Below are positions 1-8,215 of a DNA stretch of 41,781 bases, one piece after another. The position numbers and the translations under genes are program-made. The notes beneath the pieces are model-generated. The model was not told the DNA's origin. It saw only the letters and a list, made by a program, of their open reading frames with translations, and did no database searches. Each line of letters starts with the position of its first letter. The first letter of the stretch is position 1. This DNA is from JAAYCI01 sp031551695 (GTDB lineage Bacteria; Bacillota; Clostridia; Oscillospirales; Ruminococcaceae), in the NCBI GenBank assembly GCA_031551695.1, contig JAVBNG010000005.1, forward strand, positions 1 to 41,781, written 5' to 3'.

Positions 1-1287
1 GTTATGATGCTGGTGATGAACTGGCGCATGGGCCTCGCCGTCTTGTGGGTAGTGCCTGTCGCCGTGGTTCTGACGGCGGGCAGCAAAAAGCTGCAAGATA
101 AGTTTGGCGGCAGGAGCATCCAGAAAAAGCGCGTTGTTACCGACAGCATCCAGGAGTGCCTCGAAACCATTCGGGATATCAAATCCAACAATCTGGAAGA
201 AAGCTATCTGGATGAGCTGGATGAAAAGACAAAAAATGCGGAAGACAGCTGTATCCATTCCGAGCTGGTCGCCGGCTCCTTCATCAGCACCGCCCAGGCC
301 TTTTTGAAAGTGGGCCTGGCCACCACCGTGCTGGTGGGTGTTGCACAAGTGACAGCCGGGCGCCTCGACTTCCTGTACTTCCTCGGCTTTTTGTTTGCCG
401 CCGTGCGCGTGTACGACCCTATCGCCGTAACGCTGCAAAACGTTGCCGCCACTTTTAACGCCAAACAGTATATCAACAGGATGCGCGCCATCCAGGAAGA
501 GCCTGTGCAGACCGGGGCGGAAACCTTCACGCCAAACGGGTTTGACATCGTGTTCGACCATGTGGATTTCTCTTACCACGGTGAAGACGAGGGCGTATTG
601 AAGGACGTATCCTTTACGGCGAAGCAGGGCGAAGTGACCGCACTGGTGGGCCCTTCCGGCGGGGGCAAATCCACTGCCACCAAGCTGGCCGCCCGCTTTT
701 GGGACGCCGGGGCCGGGGAAATCACCCTGGGCGGGGTGGATGTTCGGGCGGTGGACCCGGAGGCCCTGCTGAAGTACTATGCAATCGTGTTCCAGGACGT
801 GGTGCTGTTCCGCGACACCATCATGGAGAACATCCGCCTGGGCCGCCGGGACGCCTCCGACGAAGAGGTGCTGGCCGCGGCCCGTGCCGCACGCTGCGAC
901 GAATTTGTGCAGAACCTTCCCGGTGGTTATGCCACCATGATCGGTGAAAACGGGGCCACGCTTTCCGGCGGCGAGCGCCAGCGAATTTCCATCGCGAGGG
1001 CCCTCTTGAAAAACGCACCCATCGTGCTGCTGGATGAGGCCACCGCCAGCCTGGATGTGGAGAATGAGAGCGCGGTGCAGTCAGCGCTTTCGCGCCTGCT
1101 GCAGGGCAAGACCGTGCTCATCATCGCCCACCGCATGCGCACCGTAGCCGGCGCAAATAAAATTGTGGTGCTGGACGGAGGGCGGGTGGCCCAGCAGGGC
1201 GAGCCCGGGGAACTTGTGCAAAAGGATGGCCTCTACCGGCGCATGGTGCAACTGCAGCGCCAGAGCACCGCGTGGAGTTTGGGGTAG
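1..1287 (+). CDS. ABC exporter, fused permease/ATPase, 5'-truncated by window
   Basis: This is the C-terminal part of a half-transporter that couples ATP hydrolysis to export or import across the inner membrane; it works as a dimer, often with a second half-transporter. The frame is already open at base 1, so the true start and the first membrane helices lie outside the window. About 428 codons remain of a usual 570-600. Residues 1-165 (counting from the ATG at 4) are the end of the transmembrane domain. The nucleotide-binding domain shows Walker A GPSGGGKST (216-224), signature LSGGERQ (320-326), Walker B ending in D344-E345 and the switch histidine H376. All catalytic residues are intact. 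The substrate cannot be read from the sequence. Confidence 0.93.
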   Translation, partial: VMMLVMNWRMGLAVLWVVPVAVVLTAGSKKLQDKFGGRSIQKKRVVTDSIQECLETIRDIKSNNLEESYLDELDEKTKNAEDSCIHSELVAGSFISTAQAFLKVGLATTVLVGVAQVTAGRLDFLYFLGFLFAAVRVYDPIAVTLQNVAATFNAKQYINRMRAIQEEPVQTGAETFTPNGFDIVFDHVDFSYHGEDEGVLKDVSFTAKQGEVTALVGPSGGGKSTATKLAARFWDAGAGEITLGGVDVRAVDPEALLKYYAIVFQDVVLFRDTIMENIRLGRRDASDEEVLAAARAARCDEFVQNLPGGYATMIGENGATLSGGERQRISIARALLKNAPIVLLDEATASLDVENESAVQSALSRLLQGKTVLIIAHRMRTVAGANKIVVLDGGRVAQQGEPGELVQKDGLYRRMVQLQRQSTAWSLG

Positions 1288-1463
1288 GGTTTAGGCCACA
1301 AAACGGAGCATCATAGGGCAATCGGCCGATTTTATGCAGATGAAGCAGCCCCTCCCCCAGCCACTGCCGTCAGGAGAATCGTCCAGGCTTGTGATGCCCC
1401 GCAGCAGATGCACACAATTGTGAAAGAACCAATGCTGCAATTCGACGCGCAGAGGCAAACAAG

Positions 1464-1490
1464 AAAAACAGGCACAAAGTGCCTGTTTTT
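1464..1490. terminator. Bidirectional-type intrinsic terminator
   Basis: A perfect 12-bp inverted repeat, AAAAACAGGCAC and its complement around a 3-base AAA loop, has A-runs and T-runs on both sides. It can end the minus-strand surface protein gene that stops at 1524 and any readthrough from the ABC gene. Bases 1288-1463 show no gene. Confidence 0.8.
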
Positions 1491-1523
1491 AAAAATGGTT
1501 GCCCCCAGTGCGGGGCATCCTTT

Positions 1524-2972
1524 TTACTCTACCGTTACCTTGCACGTCACCTTAATGTTGCTGCCGTCGGTGGTGGTTGCCGAGAGGATGGCAGTGCCTT
1601 TTTTCAGCGCGGTAATTCTACCTTTGCTGCTTACCTTGGCCACCTTTTTATTGCTGCTGGTCCATTTCAGTTTTGGGTTTGCCGCATAGGCGGGTGTCAC
1701 GGTGGCCGTCAGGGTGTATATTTTGCCTTTTTTCAGGCTCAGTTTTGTTTTGTTCAGCTTTACCTTGGTCACTTTTTTGCCCACGTACACCTTGACCTTG
1801 GCGGATTTGTCGCTGCCGTCGATTGTCTTGGCCATGATGGTGGCGGTGCCGTTTTTCAGCGCCGTCACCTTGCCGGTGGCGTCCACCTTGACAACCTTCG
1901 GGCTGGAGGAACTCCACGCGAGGGCGGTGTTTGCGGCGTAGGCTGGGGCAACGGTGGTGGCCAGCCTTGCTGTTTCGCCCTTGGCAAGGCCGAGGCTGGT
2001 TTTGCTGAGTGTGACGGTGTTCACCAGCACAGGCTGTGCGGGTGATGAGGGTTGCTCGGATTGTGTGGGCGCGGCAGAAGAAGACGGAGCCGGCTGGACT
2101 GTGGAAGAGGAGGCCGTCGCTTTGAAAACCGGCGTGCAAACAGTATCCGCGCCGGGGAATGCGATGGTGACGGACAGGGCGGTTTCATCGCCGGCGGTGT
2201 AGCTGGCCGGCGCGCTGAACTGCCACTTTTCAAAGGTGTAGTTTGCATTGGGAACAGCGCTGAGGGTGACGGTTCCGGCGGAAGGGCCCTTTTGTGCGCC
2301 CATGGTCACACTGCCGCCGGTCGTTTGTGTAAGGGTGATGGTATTGCCGTCCGGCGCTGTGAAAGAAGTGAGGGGATTGCCTGTGCACCGGAAGTCGACC
2401 AGGCTGTTCTGACCGGAAATATCGAGGGAGGTGAGGCGGTTGTCTGAGCAAAACAGGTTTACAAGGCCTGTTGTTCCCGTGAGGTCAAGGGATGTGATTT
2501 CGTTGCCGGTGCATTCCAGGTGGATCAGGTTGGCAAGGCCGGTGGCGTTCAGGCCAGCCAGCCGGTTCACGGCACAATCCAAAAACTGAAGGCGCGTCAG
2601 GGCACTTACATCCATCGTGCCGCTCAGCTCGTACTGGGAAATGTTCAAATAAGCGGCTTCCTGCGGCGAGGTGGTGTCGTCCCATTGGAGAAAATAGCCC
2701 CAGCCGGCAGGGTTGTTTTGCGCAGGAAGGTAAGGGTCCTCCGGCGGCCAGTTTTGCGCGATGATTTGATTGATGGCGGCGACGTTTGTGGGGGCATATA
2801 CGTCCGCCTGTGCCGCGGGCAGAGGGTCTGTGCTTTCCGCCCGGGCCGCGGTAGAAACAGGCACAGCATCTTCCGGGGCGGGTGGTTCCTCGGCCGCCAC
2901 AACAAAGGAAAGACAAAGCGGAAGCGACAATGCCAGTGCTAGGGCAAGCGCCAAGATTTTGATTTTTCGCAT
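1524..2972 (-). CDS. Secreted LRR / InlB-repeat / BIG2 surface protein
   Basis: Predicted exported protein of 482 aa, probably for adhesion or cell-surface display. The ATG at 2972 is chosen because GGAGG (2981-2985) lies 8 bases upstream and the next residues form a signal peptide (MRKIKI, a Leu/Ala core, then FVVAAEE). Four to five leucine-rich repeats of about 21 residues (about 105-205) follow the pattern L..L.C..N.L..LD, an internalin-like type with Cys at a core position. A divergent InlB B-repeat-like module (about 210-285) comes next, then a Ser/Pro/Gln linker and two BIG2 Ig-like domains (about 320-400 and 400-482). No LPxTG, SLH or transmembrane anchor is visible, so attachment is unknown. 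Family assignment is by eye from repeat spacing. Confidence 0.85.
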   Translation of the reverse strand: MRKIKILALALALALSLPLCLSFVVAAEEPPAPEDAVPVSTAARAESTDPLPAAQADVYAPTNVAAINQIIAQNWPPEDPYLPAQNNPAGWGYFLQWDDTTSPQEAAYLNISQYELSGTMDVSALTRLQFLDCAVNRLAGLNATGLANLIHLECTGNEITSLDLTGTTGLVNLFCSDNRLTSLDISGQNSLVDFRCTGNPLTSFTAPDGNTITLTQTTGGSVTMGAQKGPSAGTVTLSAVPNANYTFEKWQFSAPASYTAGDETALSVTIAFPGADTVCTPVFKATASSSTVQPAPSSSAAPTQSEQPSSPAQPVLVNTVTLSKTSLGLAKGETARLATTVAPAYAANTALAWSSSSPKVVKVDATGKVTALKNGTATIMAKTIDGSDKSAKVKVYVGKKVTKVKLNKTKLSLKKGKIYTLTATVTPAYAANPKLKWTSSNKKVAKVSSKGRITALKKGTAILSATTTDGSNIKVTCKVTVE

Positions 2973-3043
2973 GAAGATTGCCTCCTGACGGTCATGGTAT
3001 TTGACGTGATTCGACAAATTTCGACATTGAAATCAGTTTCATT

Positions 3044-3072
3044 ATTGTGACACAAAAGTGCTACGATATCAA
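3044..3072 (-). promoter_or_regulatory. Possible promoter of the LRR/BIG2 gene
   Basis: On the minus strand TTGATA (3067-3072) and CACAAT (3044-3049) are separated by 17 bases, about 70 bases before the start. The -10 box is weak. Confidence 0.3.
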
Positions 3073-3211
3073 TAGTTTCCGCATTGCGGTTGAAAATATT
3101 TTTGTTACCTCTGCCGCCAAGTTGTGTTGGCGGCAAGGGCGGGCTACAATATAAAGAAGGCACAAAAATAAGCGCCGGCAAACAGCCGGAACGGAGTTTA
3201 AAAATATCTGC

Positions 3212-3242
3212 TTGACACTCCTGCTGCGGGAGGCTGTACGCT
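3212..3242 (+). promoter_or_regulatory. MerR-type promoter with 19-bp spacer and operator dyad
   Basis: A consensus -35 TTGACA (3212-3217) and TACGCT (3237-3242) are 19 bp apart. The spacer holds the dyad CTCCTGC-T-GCGGGAG (3218-3232, one mismatch). An over-long spacer with a dyad inside it is the hallmark of promoters activated by MerR-family proteins. It lies just before the MerR-like gene, suggesting autoregulation. Confidence 0.55.
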
Positions 3243-3270
3243 GTAAACATGGAAAGGAGGTGGGCGAAGA

Positions 3271-4083
3271 GTGTACCGCATCGGCATGTTTTCAAAACTG
3301 GGAAAAGTGACTGTGAAAACCCTGCGCCATTATGACGAAGTGGGGCTGCTGGCCCCTGCGCGCGTGGATGGGGAAACCGGATACCGCTATTACACCACGG
3401 AGCAGCTGTTCCGCCTGCACGAGATTGTAAGTTTGCGCCAGATGGGCTTTTCCGTGGCCGAGGTTGCCGCGATTGTTGACGGCCGCGACATGGCGGGGAT
3501 TTTTGAGCGGCGGAAAACCGAGCTGGAAGCCGAACGGGACACCGCCGCCGGCCGCTTGTTCCGCTTGCAGCATTACAGGAAACAACAGGAAGAAGGTGGA
3601 TGTATGGAGTATCAGGTGGCAGTGAAGGACATTCCGGCGTGCGTGGTGTTTTCCGCGCGGCAGGTTTTGCCGGGCCACGCGGCGCTTCTGGCGGCAGTGC
3701 CCGCCGTGGGCAAAAAGGTGGGCGAGGCGAACCGGGGGCTTACCTGCGCCGAACCGGACTATTGCTTTACCGTGTTCCACGGGGACGAATTCCGGGAGAA
3801 GGACATCGACGTGGAGATTTGCCAGGCCGTTACCCGGCGCGGCAAGGACGGGGAGGGCTTTGTGTTCAAGGACATGCCCGCCGTAACAGTGGCGTCGGTG
3901 CTGCACCGCGGCGCCTATGAAGACCTTGGCGCGGCATATGCATATGTGTTCCGATGGATGGAGGAAAACGGCTATGAGGCCGCGGGTCTGCCGCGGGAAA
4001 GCTATATCGACGGCTGCTGGAACAAGGAAAATGTGGCCGACTGGCTGACAGAGCTGCAAATACCTGTTGCGAAACGGGGTTAA
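3271..4083 (+). CDS. MerR-family regulator with GyrI-like effector-binding domain
   Basis: A 270-aa transcriptional activator of the BmrR/TipA type. The winged HTH (1-70: RIGMFSKLGKVTVKTLRHYD..GLL.P..V) binds promoters with a long spacer; a helical linker (about 75-110) makes the dimer. The C-terminal half (about 115-268) matches the GyrI-like / AraC effector-binding fold that binds hydrophobic or cationic small molecules. The GTG start is fixed by GGAAAGGAGGTGG directly upstream. The gene stands alone, divergent from the surface-protein gene, with its own MerR-type promoter. The inducer is unknown; multidrug sensing is the usual role of this architecture. Confidence 0.9.
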   Translation: MYRIGMFSKLGKVTVKTLRHYDEVGLLAPARVDGETGYRYYTTEQLFRLHEIVSLRQMGFSVAEVAAIVDGRDMAGIFERRKTELEAERDTAAGRLFRLQHYRKQQEEGGCMEYQVAVKDIPACVVFSARQVLPGHAALLAAVPAVGKKVGEANRGLTCAEPDYCFTVFHGDEFREKDIDVEICQAVTRRGKDGEGFVFKDMPAVTVASVLHRGAYEDLGAAYAYVFRWMEENGYEAAGLPRESYIDGCWNKENVADWLTELQIPVAKRG

Positions 4084-4095
4084 GTGCGGCGTGGA

Positions 4096-4131
4096 AAAAG
4101 CGGACGGCCCGGGAAGAGGTCGTCCGCTTTT
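4096..4131 (+). terminator. Intrinsic terminator after the MerR gene
   Basis: AAAAGCGGACG (4096-4106) pairs with CGTCCGCTTTT (4121-4131). The stem extends inward through GCC/GGT with a G-T pair, leaving a short loop, and is followed by T residues. Confidence 0.75.
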
Positions 4132-4253
4132 GTATGGCGCTATCCCGCAAGCCGGGCGGAAAATGTATGGCGAAAAATATAAAAACCCCTTTTATTACGC
4201 GCGAATTTGTGGTATTTTGTTTCAAAGCGAAGTACATTTTAGGGGGTTTTGTT

Positions 4254-4601
4254 GTGTTGAAAAAGACGATTGCCTCTGCGCTTGCCGCCCTGATGCTGGT
4301 GTGCCTGATGCCTGTTGCGGCGTTTGCGGCAGGCGGGCCTATTTTGCTGGACGGCCTGAAGGTGGTCATTCGCGGGATGACTTATACGGCGCAGGAATCG
4401 GTGGACGGGAACAAAATCACCTACACCGTGGACGGCACCGCCGGGCTGACGAAGATGGGCGGGGGACCGCGCCTCGGAGATGTTTTTGTCGTTTTTGGCA
4501 AAGTATACCAAGGGGGGTGCAGTGGTTCCCTTCACCTGCTACTACAATCATACTTTGGTGGAGGACAATGGCGATTGGGCCGGGAATACGGCAACCTATG
4601 A
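4254..4601 (+). pseudogene. N-terminal signal-peptide fragment of a frameshifted secreted protein
   Basis: This reading frame supplies the export signal for the long frame at 4480-6045. The start is GTG 4254, 7 bases after AGGGGG (4241-4246). It encodes a clear signal peptide (LKKTIASALAALMLVCLMP then VAAFAAGG) and about 45 mature residues. It then runs out of frame into unrelated Gly/Leu-rich sequence and stops at 4601. Removing one G from the run GGGGG at 4461-4465 joins it in frame to the downstream ORF. So the two frames look like one gene of about 597 codons carrying a 1-base insertion. A sequencing error, a real mutation or a phase-variable tract are all possible. Confidence 0.6.
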
Positions 4602-6045
4602 TTTCAATTACATCGACCACACCTTCGACGGTACCAGCGATGCGAATTATTACCTATACAAGTTTGAATTTTACGAAGGCACGATTGCCAGCCACAACCC
4701 GAGTGATAGTACAGAGTACACCCTCCGCCTGAAAAAGAACACGAACGACAGCGCGGTGGTGCTGAGCGACGTATATTTCAGCTTCGACGGCGAGAAATTC
4801 CCGGCCACAGTGACGAAAGACGGCACTACCACTGTGCTTACAGTGGACGGTACGAACAAAACCAAGGTGGCGAATTTTGGCGAAAAAATGCTGCATTTCA
4901 CCAGCAACGTGGGCACCATGAGCCGGAACATCGTCTCCCGGCTAAATTCACTCGATTATGTGTCGACAACCGACGCGTTTACCAATGTACAGTCTGTCAG
5001 CGGCATCAGCTTCACCAAGCTGGGGCTGATGTCCGTTGCGGAAGAAGCGGATTACTACGTGTATTCCGGCACGGTGTACGATTACTTCACCTTTCCGATC
5101 AGAAATTCCAGCGTGGCGCCGCCCACCCTCAACTCCACCGGCGTCCGCCTGCGCCTGCGCAAATACGACAAGGACGATACACCCACCTTCCCGAACACCC
5201 TGTTCGCCGGGGAAGATTTCCTGATGTCGCCTTGGAATTATAAACAGCTGTTCCCCGGGAACTTTGCCACAGTGCCGGGGAAAGATTACCGGGAATATGT
5301 GTTTAGGGATGTGACCCTGCCCTTCACCGTCCGCATCCGAAGTGTGAATTCCTACAAAAACACCTTCTATATCGACGGCAAGGCGGCCTCCAATTCCGCC
5401 GATTTCACGTACACCTTTACCGAGAAGAAACCGTATATCGACCTAACCTATGTGCCGGGAACAGGCATTGACGACACATTCAACCACTATGTCACAGGCA
5501 ACTGGCGCATCAGCGTAACGCAGAAGGGCAAAACCTTTGTAAACGGCGCGGCTGTTTCCGCCATATCGAACAAGGCATACACGGGCAGCCAAATCAAACC
5601 GTCGCTTACCGTGAAGGTGAACGGCAAAAAGCTGGCCGTGGGCACCGATTACACCGTTAAATACGGTGCGAACAGGAATATCGGCAAGGGTACTGCCACC
5701 ATCACCGGCAAGGGCAGTTACTCGGGTACGAAAAAGGTCACATTCCAAATTGTGCCGAAAAAGACCGCCGTGGCCAAGGTTGCCGCGGCCAAAAAGCAAA
5801 TGAAGGTGACATGGAAGAAAGTGGCGGCGGCGCAAACAATCAGCAAATACGAAGTGCGCTACCGCGTGAAGGGCACTGCGGCGTGGAAATCCAAAACCTT
5901 TGCCGCTTCGGCGTCCTCGGGCACTATCAAAAGCCTTGTAAGCGGCAAGCGGTACCAGGTGCAGGTGCGCAGCTACAAGACGGTGGCGAGTGTGAAGTAT
6001 TACAGCAGCTGGAGCACCGTGAAAACCAGCGGCACGGTAAAGTAA
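4480..6045 (+). CDS. Secreted repeat/FN3-like protein, body of the frameshifted gene
   Basis: This 521-codon frame encodes the bulk of an extracellular protein whose signal peptide lies in the other frame just upstream. Its own ATG at 4480 has no properly spaced ribosome site, which argues that translation normally enters from 4254. Residues 1-345 are beta-rich, aromatic and Thr/Asn-rich, without a family I recognise. Residues about 350-425 resemble the Ig-like repeats common in clostridial surface proteins (YTG..I.P.L.V..NGK.L..GTDYTV.Y..N...GTA.ITGKG.Y.G). Residues about 425-521 look like a fibronectin type III domain. Adhesion or polymer binding is a reasonable guess, no more. Confidence 0.7.
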   Translation: MFLSFLAKYTKGGAVVPFTCYYNHTLVEDNGDWAGNTATYDFNYIDHTFDGTSDANYYLYKFEFYEGTIASHNPSDSTEYTLRLKKNTNDSAVVLSDVYFSFDGEKFPATVTKDGTTTVLTVDGTNKTKVANFGEKMLHFTSNVGTMSRNIVSRLNSLDYVSTTDAFTNVQSVSGISFTKLGLMSVAEEADYYVYSGTVYDYFTFPIRNSSVAPPTLNSTGVRLRLRKYDKDDTPTFPNTLFAGEDFLMSPWNYKQLFPGNFATVPGKDYREYVFRDVTLPFTVRIRSVNSYKNTFYIDGKAASNSADFTYTFTEKKPYIDLTYVPGTGIDDTFNHYVTGNWRISVTQKGKTFVNGAAVSAISNKAYTGSQIKPSLTVKVNGKKLAVGTDYTVKYGANRNIGKGTATITGKGSYSGTKKVTFQIVPKKTAVAKVAAAKKQMKVTWKKVAAAQTISKYEVRYRVKGTAAWKSKTFAASASSGTIKSLVSGKRYQVQVRSYKTVASVKYYSSWSTVKTSGTVK

Positions 6046-6076
6046 AGGCGTCGCCTGCATACTGCATCATAAATAA

Positions 6077-6105
6077 AACGGGCGGCCCTTTTTGGGCCGC
6101 CCGTT
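6077..6105 (+). terminator. Intrinsic terminator of the secreted-protein gene
   Basis: A perfect 12-bp stem, AACGGGCGGCCC / GGGCCGCCCGTT, with a TTTTT loop, is followed by GTTTA 30 bases after the stop. Confidence 0.8.
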
Positions 6106-6121
6106 GTTTACACCGTTCCAC

Positions 6122-6151
6122 TTGACACGGCAAAGTGTGCCGCCGTACAAT
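6122..6151 (+). promoter_or_regulatory. glyQS promoter
   Basis: TTGACA (6122-6127), 18 bp, TACAAT (6146-6151). The expected start of transcription is near 6158, leaving a leader of only about 25 bases. Confidence 0.75.
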
Positions 6152-6183
6152 TGAAAGAATAAAAAGACGAAACGGGGAGACCT

Positions 6184-7569
6184 ATGGAAAACACACAAAA
6201 AACCATGGACATCATCACCGCCATGTGCAAGAACCGGGGGTTCGTGTTCCCGGGCAGCGAAATTTACGGCGGGCTTGCGAACTCGTGGGACTACGGCCCT
6301 TTGGGCGTGGAGTTCAAGAACAATGTGAAGAAGGCCTGGTGGAAGAAATTCGTGCAGGAAAGCCCGACGAACGTGGGGCTGGACAGCGCCATTTTGATGA
6401 ACCCGGAAGTTTGGGTGGCCACGGGCCATGTGGGCGGATTTTCGGACCCGCTGATGGACTGCCGCGCCTGCAAGACCCGCTACCGGGCGGACCAGCTGAT
6501 TGAAGAGCACGGCGGTAACCCCACCGCCATGTCGGACGCGGAGATGCAGGATTACATCAAAAAACACGATGTGAAATGCCCGAACTGCGGCAAAAGCGAC
6601 TTCACCGACATCCGCAAGTTCAACCTGATGTTCAAGACATTCATGGGCGTGACGGAGGATTCGCAGAGCGAGGTATACCTGCGGCCGGAGACGGCGCAGG
6701 GAATTTTTGTGGATTTTGCCGCCATCCAGCGCACCACCCGCAAAAAGCCGCCCTTCGGCGTGTGCCAGGTGGGCAAGGCTTTCCGCAACGAGATCACCCC
6801 GGGCAACTTTATTTTTCGCATCCGCGAGTTTGAGCAGATGGAGATGGAGTTTTTCTGCAAGCCCGGCACGGACCTCGAATGGTTCGCCTACTGGAAGGAT
6901 TTCTGCAAAAACTGGCTGCTGAGCCTTGGCATGTCGGAAGAGAACCTGCGCCTGCGCGACCACGACCCTGAGGAGCTGGCCTTTTACTCTAAAGGCACCA
7001 CGGACATTGAGTATCTGTTCCCCTTTGGCTGGGGTGAACTGTGGGGCATTGCGGACCGCACGGACTATGACCTTGGCCGCCACAACGAGCACAGCGGCAA
7101 AACCCAGGACTTTTTCGACCAAGAGACAAACGAGCATTACGTGCCCTATGTGGTGGAGCCGTCCCTTGGGGCGGACCGCGTGGCCTTGGCCTTTTTGGTG
7201 GAAGCCTACGACGAGGAAGTGCTGAGCAGTGACGACGGCAAGGAGGACAAGCGCGTGGTGATGCGTTTGCACCCGTTTCTTGCGCCGTTCAAGGCGGCGG
7301 TGCTGCCCCTTTCAAAAAAGCTGGCCGAGCCCGCCGAGGCCCTGCGGGCCGAGCTTGCCAAGCGCTTTATGGTGGATTACGACGACACAGGCTCTATTGG
7401 CAAGCGCTACCGCCGGCAGGACGAGATTGGCACGCCGTTTTGCATCACCTACGATTTTGATTCTGCCGAGGACGGCGCCGTCACCATCCGCAGCCGCGAC
7501 AGTATGGAGCAGGTGCGCCTGCCCATTGCGGAGGTGGCCGCCTGGCTTGACGAGCGGGTGCAGTTTTAA
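6184..7569 (+). CDS. glyQS: Glycyl-tRNA synthetase, homodimeric class II type
   Basis: Charges tRNA-Gly with glycine in the cytoplasm. The 461-aa length fits the alpha2 (eukaryote/Gram-positive-like) enzyme and not the alpha2beta2 form. Visible signatures are the N-terminal GFVFPGSEIYGG..N.WDYGPLG, the motif GHVGGFSDPL, a zinc-type CRACKTRYRAD..CPNCG pair, the motif-2 region RPETAQGIFVDF and FPFGWGELWGIADRTDYDL. The C-terminal anticodon-binding domain begins near MRLHPFLAPFKAAVLPL. The start is ATG 6184 after GGGGAG. It is a single-gene transcript bounded by terminators on both sides. Confidence 0.96.
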   Translation: MENTQKTMDIITAMCKNRGFVFPGSEIYGGLANSWDYGPLGVEFKNNVKKAWWKKFVQESPTNVGLDSAILMNPEVWVATGHVGGFSDPLMDCRACKTRYRADQLIEEHGGNPTAMSDAEMQDYIKKHDVKCPNCGKSDFTDIRKFNLMFKTFMGVTEDSQSEVYLRPETAQGIFVDFAAIQRTTRKKPPFGVCQVGKAFRNEITPGNFIFRIREFEQMEMEFFCKPGTDLEWFAYWKDFCKNWLLSLGMSEENLRLRDHDPEELAFYSKGTTDIEYLFPFGWGELWGIADRTDYDLGRHNEHSGKTQDFFDQETNEHYVPYVVEPSLGADRVALAFLVEAYDEEVLSSDDGKEDKRVVMRLHPFLAPFKAAVLPLSKKLAEPAEALRAELAKRFMVDYDDTGSIGKRYRRQDEIGTPFCITYDFDSAEDGAVTIRSRDSMEQVRLPIAEVAAWLDERVQF

Positions 7570-7602
7570 AGGCGCGCGGCCGCAGCGCACACATGAAAAA
7601 AC

Positions 7603-7630
7603 AAAAACCACCGCCGCGGCGGTGGTTTTT
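7603..7630. terminator. Shared convergent terminator
   Basis: A perfect 13-bp stem, AAAAACCACCGCC / GGCGGTGGTTTTT, has a 2-base centre and T-runs in both directions. It lies between glyQS (plus) and the lipoprotein gene (minus) and can serve both. Confidence 0.85.
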
Positions 7631-7640
7631 TTGTGCGCGT

Positions 7641-7985
7641 TTACGCGTCCGTAATTTCCGTCAGCTCGGGCACGGCGTCTTCGCCAAGGGGCAGGTAAAT
7701 AAAAACATGCACATATTTGTCGGCGGCCACGTCTTTGGCGTAGAAGCGGTAGTTTGTGCCGGACACCACCTGCGTGGCCACTGTTTCGGGCATGTAGTTT
7801 GCGGCGTCGGCATTGTCCGCCATGGCGGCGGTGAACACGGCAAGGTCATCGTCGGTCAGGTCTCGGTCCTCGGTGTAGGCGCCCACCATCTGCTGGGAAC
7901 TGGAGGACGCGCCGCCGCAGCCGCCCAGCAAAAAGGCGAAGGCAAATGTGAGAAACATTGCCGCGGCCAAAAATTTTTTATGCAT
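7641..7985 (-). CDS. Small lipoprotein with stefin/cystatin-like domain
   Basis: A 114-aa predicted lipoprotein: signal peptide 1-22 ending LLGGC with Cys23 as the lipidation site, a short Ser linker, then about 80 residues. The mature part strongly recalls a type-1 cystatin (stefin): an N-terminal Gly (G35), a helix-like stretch (about 45-62), the loop motif TQVVSGTNYRF with QVVSG at 72-76 (cystatin QxVxG), a KYVHVFIYLPLGED segment and an L-T-near-end strand. Such folds inhibit papain-like cysteine proteases; here it would sit on the outer face of the membrane. The ATG at 7985 has GGAGG (7996-8000) 10 bases upstream. The likeness is by eye from motif order; activity is inference. Confidence 0.8.
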   Translation of the reverse strand: MHKKFLAAAMFLTFAFAFLLGGCGGASSSSQQMVGAYTEDRDLTDDDLAVFTAAMADNADAANYMPETVATQVVSGTNYRFYAKDVAADKYVHVFIYLPLGEDAVPELTEITDA

Positions 7986-8029
7986 ATTGGGTAAACCTCC
8001 AGGGTATTTGTAGACAGGACCCTAGTTTC

Positions 8030-8058
8030 ATTAAAAAACAAGTGGCTGTAAAATGCAA
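8030..8058 (-). promoter_or_regulatory. Promoter of the stefin-like lipoprotein gene
   Basis: On the minus strand TTGCAT (8053-8058), 17 bp, TTTAAT (8030-8035). The box overlaps TGCAAGCGCT, part of a cre-like element, and both are repeated before the neighbouring lipoprotein gene. Confidence 0.6.
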
Positions 8059-8154
8059 GCGCTGCGGCGGCATTGAAACAAAATTGTCAACACCTGCGGG
8101 TGTGCGGTTTCGCATTTTGCCGTGGCCGCGCGCTGCAACGACACGGCGGCATGG

Positions 8155-8192
8155 AAAAGCCGCCACGGCCGTTTTGCGGTGTGGCGGCTTTT
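8155..8192. terminator. Intrinsic terminator below the Ser-rich lipoprotein gene
   Basis: AAAAGCCGCCAC (8155-8166) pairs with GTGGCGGCTTTT (8181-8192) around a 14-base loop. T-runs on both strands make it usable for the minus-strand gene ending at 8216. Confidence 0.75.
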
Positions 8193-8215
8193 TTGCCAAA
8201 TTGGCAACGGGCTGG

